Origin: Halorubrum aidingense JCM 13560
GTDB lineage: Archaea; Halobacteriota; Halobacteria; Halobacteriales; Haloferacaceae
Direction of reading: 5' to 3'
DNA length: 64,000 nt
Assembly (NCBI RefSeq): GCF_000336995.1
Contig: NZ_AOJI01000019.1
Coordinates: 62,001-126,000, forward strand
Under the pieces are notes generated by a model that saw only the letters and a list, made by a program, of their open reading frames with translations, did not search any database and was not told the origin of the DNA. Shown here one piece after another: positions 43,529 through 52,056 of the stretch. The position numbers and the translations under genes were made by a program. The stretch's first letter is position 1, and each line of letters opens with the position of its first letter.

Positions 43529-45475
43529 ATGGACCCTCCGGACCGGATCCTCCGCGTCGACCTCTCGACCCGCCGGATCGAGAGCGATCCGGTCCCCGCG
43601 TCGTGGCTCGCGAAGTACGTCGGCGGAAAGGGGCTCGGCGCTCGCTACCTCTACGAGGCGGGTCGCAGGATCGATCCGGAATCTCCGGAAAACGTACTCG
43701 CGTTTATGACCGGTCCGCTCACCGGCTACACTCCCGGTGAGCAGCGATACGCGGCGATCACGAAGTCGCCGCTCACCGGCACCTTCCTCGACTCGTACGG
43801 CGGCGGGACGTTCCCGGCCCGCCTCGCCGCCTCGCTCGGCCCCCACCTCGGCGTCCTCGTGACGGGCGCGGCCGACGAGCGGGTCACACTCTCGCTGTCG
43901 GACGGCGAGGCGGCGATCGAGCCGGCGGCGGACCTCGCCGGCCTCGACGCGGCGGAGACGGACGCCGAGTTCCCAGACGCCGCCGTCGCCTGTATCGGCC
44001 CGGCGGGCGAACGGGCGGTCAAGTACGCGACGATCGCGTCCGACGGCGGCGACCACCACGCCGGGCGGGGCGGCGCGGGCGCGGTGATGGGGACGAAGCG
44101 CCTGAAGGCGGTCATCGCCCGCGACCCGCCCCCCGACCCCGCCGCGGGGCTCGACGCCCTCCGCGAGCGCGACGCCGACGCGTTCGCCGACAGCGACGCG
44201 GGGCGCTGGCTCGCCGCGGGCGACACCCTCGAAACGGTCGACTTCGCGAACGAGGCCGGCGTGTTACCGACCCGCGGCTGGCAGTCGAGCCGGTTCGACG
44301 GCGCCGACGAGATCGGGATCGAGACGGCGACCGAACGCGCCTCCGGCCGCGAGCGCCCCGGCGATCCGGTTCCGGGCGGGTTCCGCGTTCCGGGAGGTGA
44401 AGCGGGCGACGATACCGAGGACGACGCCGACGACACGAGTGATGACACGAGCGACGACACGAGCGACGACACGAGCGACGACACCGAAACCGTCGACGAG
44501 AGAGGGAGCGTCGGCGAGGGCGGCAGCGTCCCCCGGGGGGCGACTCCGATCGTCTTGGGCGCGGGGCTCGGGATCGACGACTTCGACGCCGTCGCGGCGC
44601 TCGGCGGCGTCTGCGATCGGCTCGGGATGGACGTTATCTCCGCGGGCAACGCGGTCGCGTGGGCGGTCCGCGCGGGCGACGAAGGGGTGATCGATCGCGA
44701 GATCGCGTTCGGCGACGAGGTGGCCGCGCGCGCGCTGATCGAGGAGATCGCCGCCAGATCGACCCCGCTCGGCGACGCGCTCGCGGAGGGCGTCGCGGCG
44801 GCCGCAGAGCGGTTCGGCGGCGCCGACCTGATCCCGACGGTGAAGGGGATGGAGCTCTCCTCGTACGACCCTCGCGGCGCGGCCTCGATGGCGCTCGCGT
44901 ACGCCACCAGCGATCGCGGCGGCTGTCACCGGCGCGCCCGGCCGGTCGAGGTCGACGCGCTGGCCCCCGAGAGTCGCGACCCGGACGAGATCGCCGCCGC
45001 GGTCGCGAGCGAACAGGACCGGCGCGCGGCGCTGTGGTGTCTCGTCGCCGACGACTTCCTCGACGCCGTGTTCGACCCGGCGGTCGTCGCCGAGTGGCTC
45101 GCGGCTCGCGGGTACGGTCACACGACCGACGAACTCGAACCCCTCGGCGAGCGGGTGTGGACCCTCGTTCGACTGTACAACGTCCGCGAGGGGTTCGACC
45201 GCGACGACGACGCGCTGCCGCCGGCGATCGCGGGGGCCGGCGGGGGCGACAGCGGGGCTGACAGCGGGGGTGACAGCGGAGCTAACAGCGGGGCTGACAG
45301 CGGAGACGGCGTCGATCCGGACGCCTTCGAGGACCTGCTCGACCGGTATTACGCGGTTCGCGGCTGGGACCAGACGGGCCGGCCGACCTCGGAGCTGATC
45401 GAGCGAGTCGGAGTCGACGATCTGCCGGACCGGCCCGACAGCGGCGGGGGCGACGAGAGCAGCGACCGCGACTAA
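43529..45475 (+). CDS. Aldehyde ferredoxin oxidoreductase paralogue lacking the Fe-S cysteine motif
   Basis: A 648-residue AOR-family protein: KYVGGKGLGARYLYEAG, AFMTGPLTGYTPG, HHAGRGGAGAVMGTKRLKAV, CDRLGMDVISAGNAVAWAV, KGMELSSYDPRGAASMALAY and TSDRGGCH. Where the other AOR has C-x2-C-x3-C (residues 312-319) this one has an acidic repeat (ADDTSDDTSDDTSDDTSDDT, about residues 302-321). Only the distal Cys504 (ALWCLV) remains. A second Asp/Ser/Gly repeat lies near residues 573-592. Probably no [4Fe-4S] cluster, so ferredoxin-linked activity is doubtful. Its stop overlaps the convergent ychF stop. Confidence 0.8.
   Translation: MDPPDRILRVDLSTRRIESDPVPASWLAKYVGGKGLGARYLYEAGRRIDPESPENVLAFMTGPLTGYTPGEQRYAAITKSPLTGTFLDSYGGGTFPARLAASLGPHLGVLVTGAADERVTLSLSDGEAAIEPAADLAGLDAAETDAEFPDAAVACIGPAGERAVKYATIASDGGDHHAGRGGAGAVMGTKRLKAVIARDPPPDPAAGLDALRERDADAFADSDAGRWLAAGDTLETVDFANEAGVLPTRGWQSSRFDGADEIGIETATERASGRERPGDPVPGGFRVPGGEAGDDTEDDADDTSDDTSDDTSDDTSDDTETVDERGSVGEGGSVPRGATPIVLGAGLGIDDFDAVAALGGVCDRLGMDVISAGNAVAWAVRAGDEGVIDREIAFGDEVAARALIEEIAARSTPLGDALAEGVAAAAERFGGADLIPTVKGMELSSYDPRGAASMALAYATSDRGGCHRRARPVEVDALAPESRDPDEIAAAVASEQDRRAALWCLVADDFLDAVFDPAVVAEWLAARGYGHTTDELEPLGERVWTLVRLYNVREGFDRDDDALPPAIAGAGGGDSGADSGGDSGANSGADSGDGVDPDAFEDLLDRYYAVRGWDQTGRPTSELIERVGVDDLPDRPDSGGGDESSDRD
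44430..44482. repeat. 12-bp in-frame tandem repeat in the AOR paralogue
   Basis: About four copies of GACGACACGAGC, the first slightly diverged, encoding DDTS units at the position of the missing cysteine motif. Confidence 0.9.
45246..45304. repeat. 12-bp in-frame tandem repeat near the AOR paralogue C-terminus
   Basis: About five copies of a unit like GACAGCGGGGCT encode Asp-Ser-Gly-Ala/Gly repeats in a loop of the protein. Confidence 0.88.
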
Positions 45476-46674
45476 GGCGCCGCCTGCTTCGTCGAGATCA
45501 GCTCGATCACGTCGCGGTGGGACAGCTCGTGGTCGGTGCCGACCTGCCGCCCGCTCCGGCAGTCGGTGCCGTGGAGGAGCCCCTCGCCGATGTCCGAGTG
45601 GATGTGGAACGCGAAGTCCTCGGTGGTCGAATCCTCGGGGAGGAGGAAGCAGTCGCGGAAGACGCCCTTCTCGTCTTTGCTCCCGTTCGCGGAGCCGGGG
45701 AAGACGGCGATACAGCCGAGCACGTCGAAGACGGCCGACTCGAGTGCGCCCTGCACGCCCGTCCCGTCGTACTCGGCGACGAACTCCCCGATCTGATCGA
45801 GGCCGGCCTCCTGCTCGTCGGAGACGTCGCCGACGATTTCGAAGTCGGCGTCGCCCGGCGTGTAGTCAACGACGCCCGCCTCGTCCGCGTTCTTGAGCGC
45901 CTTCTCGGCGTGAGCGCTCGCGGGGACGAACGAGAGGTGTTCGTACTCCGGATCGGTCGTGATCTCTTCCCAGTTCGCCTGCGCCTCGAGGGTGTCCATC
46001 TTGTTGGCGGCGACGACCATCGGCTTCGTCCGCTTCCGGATCTCCACGGCGAGGTCGGCCCTGTCCTCGTCGTCCCACGTGTCGGGGTCGAGTTCGAGCC
46101 CCTCCGCGAGGATCACCTGTTTCATCCGGTCCTTGTCGATGCCGAACGCGGACATCTGCTCGGCGAGCTCCTCCTCGATGGCGGCGTCGGCGCCGTGGTA
46201 GCGCGTCTCGAACTTCTCTAACCCCTTGCCGAGCACGTCGAGGTACCACTCGTCGAGCTCCTCCTCTAAGAAGTCGATGTCCTCGCGGGGGTCGTGGCCC
46301 TCGGTGGCCTCGCCCTCGATGTCGGTCTTCCCGGAGAAGTCGACGACGTGGATCAACACGTCGGTCTCGTTGAGGTCGGTGAGGAACTGGTTGCCGAGCC
46401 CGCGCCCCTCGTGGGCGCCCGGGACCAGCCCGGCGACGTCGACGAGCTTGATCGGGACGAAGCGGGTTCCCTCGCGGCAGACGCCGACGCTCGGCGTGCA
46501 GGTCTCGTCGAACTCGGGGGCGGCGCAGTCGACGCGGACGTACGCCTCGCCGACGGTCGGGTCGATCGTGGTGAACGGGTACGCGCCCTCCGGCACGTCG
46601 TTCATGGTCGCGGCGTTGAAGAAGGTCGACTTGCCCACGGAGGGCTTGCCGACGAGACCGATCCGGTAACTCAT
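45472..46674 (-). CDS. ychF: YchF/OLA1-family P-loop ATPase/GTPase
   Basis: A 400-residue Obg-related translation-associated NTPase starting MSYRIGLVGKPSVGKSTFFN. It has G1 GKPSVGKST, the switch region AYPFTTIDPTVGEAYVR, G3 DVAGLVPGAHEGRGLGNQFL, G4 NKMD (about residue 229) and a C-terminal TGS-like domain (ILGLVFRDCF-type segment CIAVFPGSANGSKDEKGVF, HSDIGEGLLHGTDCRSGRQV). The stop codon overlaps the stop of the convergent AOR paralogue by 3-4 bp. Confidence 0.94.
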   Translation of the reverse strand: MSYRIGLVGKPSVGKSTFFNAATMNDVPEGAYPFTTIDPTVGEAYVRVDCAAPEFDETCTPSVGVCREGTRFVPIKLVDVAGLVPGAHEGRGLGNQFLTDLNETDVLIHVVDFSGKTDIEGEATEGHDPREDIDFLEEELDEWYLDVLGKGLEKFETRYHGADAAIEEELAEQMSAFGIDKDRMKQVILAEGLELDPDTWDDEDRADLAVEIRKRTKPMVVAANKMDTLEAQANWEEITTDPEYEHLSFVPASAHAEKALKNADEAGVVDYTPGDADFEIVGDVSDEQEAGLDQIGEFVAEYDGTGVQGALESAVFDVLGCIAVFPGSANGSKDEKGVFRDCFLLPEDSTTEDFAFHIHSDIGEGLLHGTDCRSGRQVGTDHELSHRDVIELISTKQAAP

Positions 46675-46797
46675 TACCCTCACTGCGAGACCAGCGGTAA
46701 AAAGCGATGCGAGACGCTCCGTGGCGTGCGGACGGGTGACGCGGGGTGCGACGGAACCGCGGATCGCCGGGTCAGGCGTCGCCGTCTGACTCCCCGA

Positions 46798-47055
46798 TCA
46801 GGCGTCGCCGTCGGACTGCCCCGGCTCGCCGAGCGCCTCGATCGGGAGCACGTTCTGGAGCGCGACGAAGGCGTCCTCCGCGCTCTCGAAGCGCTCCTGT
46901 TCGATATCGGCGATGAGTTCGCCGAGGTCGGCGTCGCCGTCGGCGAACAGCACGGTCGTCCCCGAACACGCGTCGACGAGCTCGTCGCGGTCGGTCGGGT
47001 AGTCGCGCCCTTTGAACTCGTCTTCGACTCGCGAGAGATGGATTTCGTCTGTCAT
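46798..47055 (-). CDS. DUF5789-like small acidic protein
   Basis: An 85-residue protein, MTDEIHLSRVEDEFKGRDYP..., followed by ADGDADLGELIADIEQERFE. The arrangement resembles the small haloarchaeal DUF5789 proteins. Fully acidic, no membrane segment. It ends with QSDGDA, and the codons for this are partly repeated just after the stop (ACTCCCCGATCAGGCGTCGCC). Confidence 0.65.
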   Translation of the reverse strand: MTDEIHLSRVEDEFKGRDYPTDRDELVDACSGTTVLFADGDADLGELIADIEQERFESAEDAFVALQNVLPIEALGEPGQSDGDA

Positions 47056-47120
47056 GATCGGTCTATTGGACGGCGAACGGCTTAAACGCGCGCCTCACCG
47101 GGCGAATCTATCCGGGCCGA

Positions 47121-47918
47121 TCACGAGAACGTCGGGCGCTCCGCGTACGGGATCGGGTCGCGCTCGCCGACGTTCCGGAACGCCTCCAGCCGGAAGGCGC
47201 AGGCGTCGCAGGTGCCGCAGGCGGGCGCGTCGTCGCGGTAGCACGACCACGTCTCCTCGTAGGGGACCGACAGTTCGAGCCCGCGCTCGACGATGTCGGT
47301 CTTCGCGTCCTCGACGTACGGCACCTCGATCGCGATCGCCGTCTCGGGTTTCGTCCCCGCGTCGACCATGCGCTCGAACGCCTCGAAGAACTCGGGGCGG
47401 CAGTCGGGGTACCCGGAGTAGTCCTCGGAGTGGGCGCCGACGAAGACGGCGTCGCACTCGTTCGCCTCGGCGTACGAGACGGCCATCGACAGCAGGTTCG
47501 CGTTGCGGAACGGCACGTACGAGGTCGGGATCTCGTCGCCGTCGAGGTCGGCGTCGGCCACGTCCATCGCGTCGTCGGTGAGCGAGGAGGCGCCGACGCG
47601 TTTCAGGTGGTCCGTCTCGATGTGGAGGAAGTCGCGGACGGGGAGGTCGTCCCGCTCGGCGAGCGCACGGGCGCACTCGTACTCTTTCGTCTCCGTGTTC
47701 TGCCCGTAGGAGGTGTGTAAAAAGTAGAGGTCGTAGCCGCGGGCGGCGGCCTCGTAGGCGGTCGTCGCGCTGTCCATCCCGCCGGAGACGAGGACGACGG
47801 CCCGCTTCTCGGTCGCCCGCGTGTCGGCGGGGGTCTCGGAGTCGTTCTCGGCGTCAGTTTCGGTGGCGGGTCGTGCGTCGGTGTCGGGTCGTGCGTCGGT
47901 GTCGGTGTCTTCGGTCAT
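47121..47918 (-). CDS. queC: 7-cyano-7-deazaguanine (preQ0) synthase QueC
   Basis: Converts 7-carboxy-7-deazaguanine to preQ0, the base inserted into archaeal tRNA on the way to archaeosine. The 265-residue protein starts with a 35-residue acidic extension, then the PP-loop VVLVSGGMDSATTAYEA, SVPYEETWSCYRD and zinc cysteines ACGTCDACAFRLEAF. It is the last gene of queD-queE-queC. Confidence 0.94.
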   Translation of the reverse strand: MTEDTDTDARPDTDARPATETDAENDSETPADTRATEKRAVVLVSGGMDSATTAYEAAARGYDLYFLHTSYGQNTETKEYECARALAERDDLPVRDFLHIETDHLKRVGASSLTDDAMDVADADLDGDEIPTSYVPFRNANLLSMAVSYAEANECDAVFVGAHSEDYSGYPDCRPEFFEAFERMVDAGTKPETAIAIEVPYVEDAKTDIVERGLELSVPYEETWSCYRDDAPACGTCDACAFRLEAFRNVGERDPIPYAERPTFS

Positions 47919-47992
47919 GGATAGGTGTGATGAGTGGGTATTGGGGCGATGGTTGTGACGGCGGTTGCGGTGGCTATCGGGAGAGCAAGCGG

Positions 47993-48850
47993 TCAGGTCT
48001 CGGGCGCGTCGTTCCACAGGTCGACGTGGAGCCGAGGCGTGTACCGATAGCCGTGTTCGAGCGCGAGATCGGCGACGACGCGGCGCGTCTCGGCGAGCCG
48101 CTCGCGGGTCTGGCCCTCCGGCATGAGCAGGACCCGGTCGTCAGAGAGGCGGGACGGGTCGGCCAATCGGTCCCGGACGTCGGCGACGAGCGATTCGATC
48201 TCGGGCAGGTCGTCCGGACCCGTCACGACGAACTTCAACTGCGTCTCGTACCGCGAGACGATCGTCGCGAGCGCGTCGCGGTCGATGCGGGCCGCCTCGT
48301 GCGCGTCGGACCACCGCTCGAGATCGGCGTCGCTCACGTCCGAGTCCGCGGGATCGACGCCGGCAGGCGGGCGGTCGACGGTCGGCGTCGACGAAGCGAG
48401 CTTCGGGCTCACGCTCGCGAGGTCGATCGGCGTCTCCGGCGGCGGAACGATGGTGCCGTTCGTTTCGACGGTGACGTGGTAGCCGCGGGCGGCCAAATCG
48501 CGGACGAGGTCGATGACCCCGTCGTGGACGAGGGGCTCACCGCCCGTGACGACGACGTGATCGGGGCCGCGAGCCGCTACCGCCTCGACGATCTCGGCGA
48601 CGGCGAGCCACGATCCGGTCGGCTCCCAAGAGGTGTGATAGGAGTCGCAGAACCAGCAGCGCAGGTTACAGCCCGCGGTGCGCACGAACGTCGAGGGCTG
48701 ACCCGCCAGCGTTCCCTCCCCTTGCAGCGAGGCGAACAGCTCGTTGATCGGGAGCGCGTCGTCTCCCGGAGCGGCCCCGTCGGTCGAGTCCGCCTCGTCG
48801 CCGCCGACCGAGCCCCACGCGTCGCCGTCGATGTCGCTGGTGACCGGCAT
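47993..48850 (-). CDS. queE: 7-carboxy-7-deazaguanine synthase QueE
   Basis: Radical SAM ring contraction of 6-carboxytetrahydropterin. The 285-residue protein has LPINELFASLQGEGTLAGQP, the cluster motif AGCNLRCWFCDSYHTSW (C-x3-C-x2-C), VVVTGGEPLVHDG and VSPKLASS. An N-terminal acidic extension precedes the core. Its ATG shares one base with the queD stop (TAATG). Confidence 0.94.
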   Translation of the reverse strand: MPVTSDIDGDAWGSVGGDEADSTDGAAPGDDALPINELFASLQGEGTLAGQPSTFVRTAGCNLRCWFCDSYHTSWEPTGSWLAVAEIVEAVAARGPDHVVVTGGEPLVHDGVIDLVRDLAARGYHVTVETNGTIVPPPETPIDLASVSPKLASSTPTVDRPPAGVDPADSDVSDADLERWSDAHEAARIDRDALATIVSRYETQLKFVVTGPDDLPEIESLVADVRDRLADPSRLSDDRVLLMPEGQTRERLAETRRVVADLALEHGYRYTPRLHVDLWNDAPET

Positions 48851-49305
48851 TACGGCGCGGCGCACAGCTCGCCGGTTTCGCGCACCGAGACGGCGACCGA
48901 GGAGACCGTGTCGGGGAGGCGCTCCGCGAGCCGCTCTTCTAACACCGCCGCCATCACCTCCGCGGTCGGCGGGGCGTCGAGGACGACGGTCGCGTCGGCG
49001 TCGCCGGCCGCCTCGAACCCCGCGACGAGCGGATCGCCCGCTTCCAGCAGGAATCGGTGGTCCCACTCGTCGATCACGTCGGTGACGACGCCCTTGTCGA
49101 CGACCCATCCCTCGTCGGTGAGTTCGCCGCGCACCGTCACCGTCAGCTCGTAGTTGTGCCCGTGCGGCCGACTGCACTTCCCGTCGTGGTGGAGCAGCCG
49201 GTGCCCCGCCGAGATCCGGATCGGACGATCGCGACCGATGTGGAGCGTGCGCTCTCCGGCCCGAGAAATAACACCGGAGGATTCTCCAGATATTCGTTGG
49301 CTCAT
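48850..49305 (-). CDS. queD: 6-carboxytetrahydropterin synthase QueD
   Basis: First committed step to 7-deazaguanines from dihydroneopterin triphosphate. The 151-residue protein starts MSQRISGESSGVISRAGERT; zinc histidines and catalytic Cys lie in ISAGHRLLHHDGKCSRPHGHNY, and the C-terminal Glu in VRETGELCAAP. First gene of the que operon. Confidence 0.93.
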   Translation of the reverse strand: MSQRISGESSGVISRAGERTLHIGRDRPIRISAGHRLLHHDGKCSRPHGHNYELTVTVRGELTDEGWVVDKGVVTDVIDEWDHRFLLEAGDPLVAGFEAAGDADATVVLDAPPTAEVMAAVLEERLAERLPDTVSSVAVSVRETGELCAAP

Positions 49306-49325
49306 ACTCACAGGTCGCGGGTCGA

Positions 49326-49338
49326 ATATATAATCCCG
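49326..49338 (-). promoter_or_regulatory. TATA box of queDEC
   Basis: Minus strand ATTATATATTC centred about 28 nt upstream of the queD ATG; the predicted transcript is leaderless. Confidence 0.6.
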
Positions 49339-49377
49339 ACGACTCCCCGACTGCTCGCCTCCCGACCGATCACCCAC

Positions 49378-49441
49378 ACGACTCCCCGACCGCCCGACCG
49401 CTCAACCGCCCGACCGCCCAACCGCCTGACCGCTCGACTGC
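49378..49441. repeat. Short tandem repeat between queD and usp
   Basis: About eight imperfect copies of a CCGCCCGA or CCGCTCGA-like unit of 8 bp, lying between the two divergent promoters. Confidence 0.75.
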
Positions 49442-49464
49442 AAAGAACCGGCAAAATCCGCAAA

Positions 49465-49474
49465 GAGTTATATG
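49465..49474 (+). promoter_or_regulatory. TATA box of the universal stress gene
   Basis: AGTTATATGC, centred about 33 nt upstream of the ATG at 49503. Confidence 0.55.
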
Positions 49475-49502
49475 CCGCCGAAGATATGTGTTATGTGAAC
49501 GT

Positions 49503-50063
49503 ATGACATTGTATAGCCGGATCCTGGTGCCGACCGACGGCTCGGCGGAGGGGAAACGAGCGGTGGCACACGCCCTCGACGTCGCCGCGGTCCACGACGC
49601 CGACGTCCACGCCCTCTACGTGGTGGACACCGCGAGCTACGCCGGGATGCCGATGGAGAGCTCGTGGGAGGGTATCGGCGATCTCCTCCGCAGCGACGCG
49701 CGGGAGGCTATCGCGCGCGTCGAACGGCTCGCCGACGAGGTCGACGTCGACGTCGAGACCGCGGTCGTCGACGGCTCGCCGAGCCGCGAGATCATCCGGT
49801 ACGCCGAGGGCAACGACTGCGACCTCATCGTGATGGGGACCCACGGGCGCGGCGGAATCGACCGGCTCCTCCTCGGGAGCGTCGCCGAAAAGGTCGTCCG
49901 GGCCGCGTCGGTCCCGGTGGTGACGGTCCGGCTCGACGGCGACGTGCCGAACGGAGCGGCCGTCGAGGCGGCGATGAACGAAGCGGAGACGCCGTCCGAC
50001 GCCGGCACCGCGAGCGATACCGGAGCCGCGACCGACGGCGAGGCCGCGAGCGACGCGGGGTAG
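49503..50063 (+). CDS. UspA-family universal stress protein
   Basis: A 186-residue single-domain USP starting MTLYSRILVPTDGSAEGKRA. The ATP-binding signature GTHGRGGIDRLLLGSVAEKV follows DCDLIVMG, and the domain ends VPVVTVRL at about residue 143. A 40-residue Asp/Ala/Thr tail (SDAGTASDTGAATDGEAASD) extends it. Start 49503 places the TATA box at the expected distance. Confidence 0.92.
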   Translation: MTLYSRILVPTDGSAEGKRAVAHALDVAAVHDADVHALYVVDTASYAGMPMESSWEGIGDLLRSDAREAIARVERLADEVDVDVETAVVDGSPSREIIRYAEGNDCDLIVMGTHGRGGIDRLLLGSVAEKVVRAASVPVVTVRLDGDVPNGAAVEAAMNEAETPSDAGTASDTGAATDGEAASDAG

Positions 50064-50125
50064 TCGTCGGCGTCGCAGAGCTAGTCATGTAGCGTCGCAG
50101 AGCTAGTCGTGTACTGTTGGCAGCG
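50064..50125. repeat. Partial duplications of the birA 3' end
   Basis: The string GCGTCGCAGAGCTAGTC occurs twice (50069-50085 and 50092-50109), and both resemble the birA stop region CTAGTCGTCGGCGTCGCGGAG beginning at 50125. Repeated copying of the gene's last codons is the simplest reading. Confidence 0.65.
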
Positions 50126-51163
50126 CTAGTCGTCGGCGTCGCGGAGGGGTTCGCAATCGCCCGCGTGAACGCGCGTCCGCCCCTCGTCGGTCTCGATCAC
50201 GAGCGCGCCGGGCGACTCCACGTCGACCGCGGTGCCGACCACCGGACCGGTCGCGGTCTCGACTCGGACCCGCCGGCCGAGGGTGCTCGACCGCTCGCGC
50301 CACGCGGGGAGGATCCGGTCCAGCCCGTCGTCCGTCCCCGTGAGCGCCGCGAACCGTTCGAGGAGCGTCGCGGCGATCCGGCGCCGGTCGACCTCGCCAC
50401 CGGACTCCGAACGGTTCCCGGAACGGGCATCGGTGTCCGGATCGGCGCCCACTTCGGCGCGGAGCGAGGTCGCGTCGGCCGGAAGCGCGGCGGCGTCGAT
50501 GTCGGCGTTGACGCCGATACCGACGACGATCCACGACACCCTGTCGGCTTCGCCCTCCATCTCGGTGAGGATGCCGGCGAGCTTTCGGCCGCCGCGGCCG
50601 GTCGCCGCGGATCGGTCCGGCTCCGCCTCCGCGGCGTCGTCGCTCCCCACCAACACGTCGTTCGGCCACTTGATGTGCGCGTCCACGCCGGCCTCGCGGC
50701 AGGCGTCCGCGACCGCGACGGCGGCCGCGAGGGTGAAAAGCGGCGCGCGGGCCGGCGACACCGCCGGCCGCGCCACGATAGAGACCCAGACGCCGCCGCT
50801 CGGTGCGACCCACTCGCGGTCCAGCCGGCCGCGACTCCCGGTCTGTTCGTCCGCGACGACGGCGACGTCGGCGGCGCCCGCCGTCGCGAGTTCGCGAGCG
50901 CGGTCGTTCGTCGACGAGAGGCGCTCGTGGTACTCGACGGCGTACGGCGCGTCGAGTTCGAACTCGATGCCGGCCGCGGAGTAGCCGGGGCTCGCCGGAG
51001 CGACGTACCCCTCGCCGGTCGATTCGACCACGAATCCCTCCTCTCGAAGCGCCTCGACCGCCTTCCAGACGGCCGCGCGCGAGACGCCGAGCGCCTCGGC
51101 GAGGTCGGGGCCAGAGACCGGACCGTCCTCCAGCGCGTCGAGGAGCGCGCGGCGCGTGTCCAT
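50126..51163 (-). CDS. birA: Biotin-protein ligase with N-terminal winged helix (BirA type)
   Basis: Attaches biotin to carboxylase carrier proteins and probably represses biotin genes. The 345-residue protein starts MDTRRALLDALEDGPVSGPD with a helix-turn-helix (LAEALGVSRAAVWKAVEALR), then the ligase core: LSSTNDRARELA, VVADEQTGSRGRLDREWVAP, IKWPNDVLVG, KLAGILTEMEGE and GIGVNADI. A Gly/Asp-rich insert interrupts the core, as is usual in halophiles. Confidence 0.93.
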   Translation of the reverse strand: MDTRRALLDALEDGPVSGPDLAEALGVSRAAVWKAVEALREEGFVVESTGEGYVAPASPGYSAAGIEFELDAPYAVEYHERLSSTNDRARELATAGAADVAVVADEQTGSRGRLDREWVAPSGGVWVSIVARPAVSPARAPLFTLAAAVAVADACREAGVDAHIKWPNDVLVGSDDAAEAEPDRSAATGRGGRKLAGILTEMEGEADRVSWIVVGIGVNADIDAAALPADATSLRAEVGADPDTDARSGNRSESGGEVDRRRIAATLLERFAALTGTDDGLDRILPAWRERSSTLGRRVRVETATGPVVGTAVDVESPGALVIETDEGRTRVHAGDCEPLRDADD

Positions 51164-51374
51164 ACCGACGCCGTCGCCCGGAGCGCCGAAAGTCGTTCCG
51201 GGTTCGCGACGGACTGACCCGAGCGGGCCCCGGACCGAGGACACCACGTTTCCGGTGAAACGGCGAGTGGTACCGAGGGCCACGGTGAGACGTTGAACGG
51301 CCCAGATCTGGGCCACTCGGCTTCGAGAGACCGCTCGACACAAGACACAAGGTCTCACGGGGGAATATCCGGGT

Positions 51375-51929
51375 ATGCAACCCTCCAAGGAGCGTGAGGC
51401 GTCCGACGGGGATCCGCTCGACGACCTCGACGACCTCCTCGACGACGACCTCACAGAGGGCGGGGAGACGACCCGCTCCGACGAGCCGTCGACCGCGTCG
51501 AGTTCGGGGCCCGCGGCCGGCGGCGACGCCGGACGGATCGGTCTCGACGGACGGTGGTTCTCGGCGAAGGCGTTCGCCGTCGCGCTCGTCGCGGTCGCGG
51601 TCGGCGTGTTCGCCGGCGGGGCGATCCCCTTGATCGGGGGGACGATCGGCTCCGCGGGCGGGGTGTTCCTCGCCGCGTTCCTCGTCGGGCTCGCCCTCTC
51701 GACGCGGCGGTACGTCGAGACGGGGATCGCGGGGGCCGCGGCCGGCGCGGGGACCGCGGTGACGAGCGTGCTCGGGGTCGGCTTCCTCCCGATCGGCATC
51801 GATTACCTCCAGCAGTGGGGGCTCTCGCTGCTGGTCGTCGGCGCGGGTGTCGGGCTGGTCGTGGCACTGCTCGGGCACTACTTCGGCCGGGACCTCCGCG
51901 CGGGGCTGACCGGCGAGATCGCGGAATAG
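51375..51929 (+). CDS. Membrane protein with acidic N-terminus, unknown function
   Basis: A 184-residue protein. The first 60 residues are acidic and unstructured (DPLDDLDDLLDDDLTEGG), followed by four Gly/Ala-rich helices (FAVALVAVAVGVFAGGAIPL, GGVFLAAFLVGLAL, GIAGAAAGAGTAVTSVLG and LSLLVVGAGVGLVVALLGHYFG). It is divergent from birA. No family assigned. Confidence 0.6.
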   Translation: MQPSKEREASDGDPLDDLDDLLDDDLTEGGETTRSDEPSTASSSGPAAGGDAGRIGLDGRWFSAKAFAVALVAVAVGVFAGGAIPLIGGTIGSAGGVFLAAFLVGLALSTRRYVETGIAGAAAGAGTAVTSVLGVGFLPIGIDYLQQWGLSLLVVGAGVGLVVALLGHYFGRDLRAGLTGEIAE

Positions 51930-51945
51930 CGACGACGAACAAAGT

Positions 51946-52010
51946 GGCGGCGAGTAAAGCAGCGGCGAAGCAAAGCGACGGCGAGTAAAGCGGCGAGTGA
52001 CAGCGAGGAG
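51946..52010. repeat. Short tandem repeat
   Basis: Imperfect copies of GGCGAGTAAAGC/GGCGAAGCAAAGC-like 12-14 bp units just after the stop of the membrane protein gene. Confidence 0.7.
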
Positions 52011-52056
52011 AGCGAAGCGCAGAGGATATCCGCAGAGCGGGTAGCTGACGGACTGC

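Noticed and set aside
44430..45304. The in-frame 12-bp repeats as sign of a broken or misassembled AOR gene
   Set aside because: Repeat units are multiples of three, the frame is open throughout, and conserved AOR segments continue on both sides, so the gene is intact even if functionally altered.
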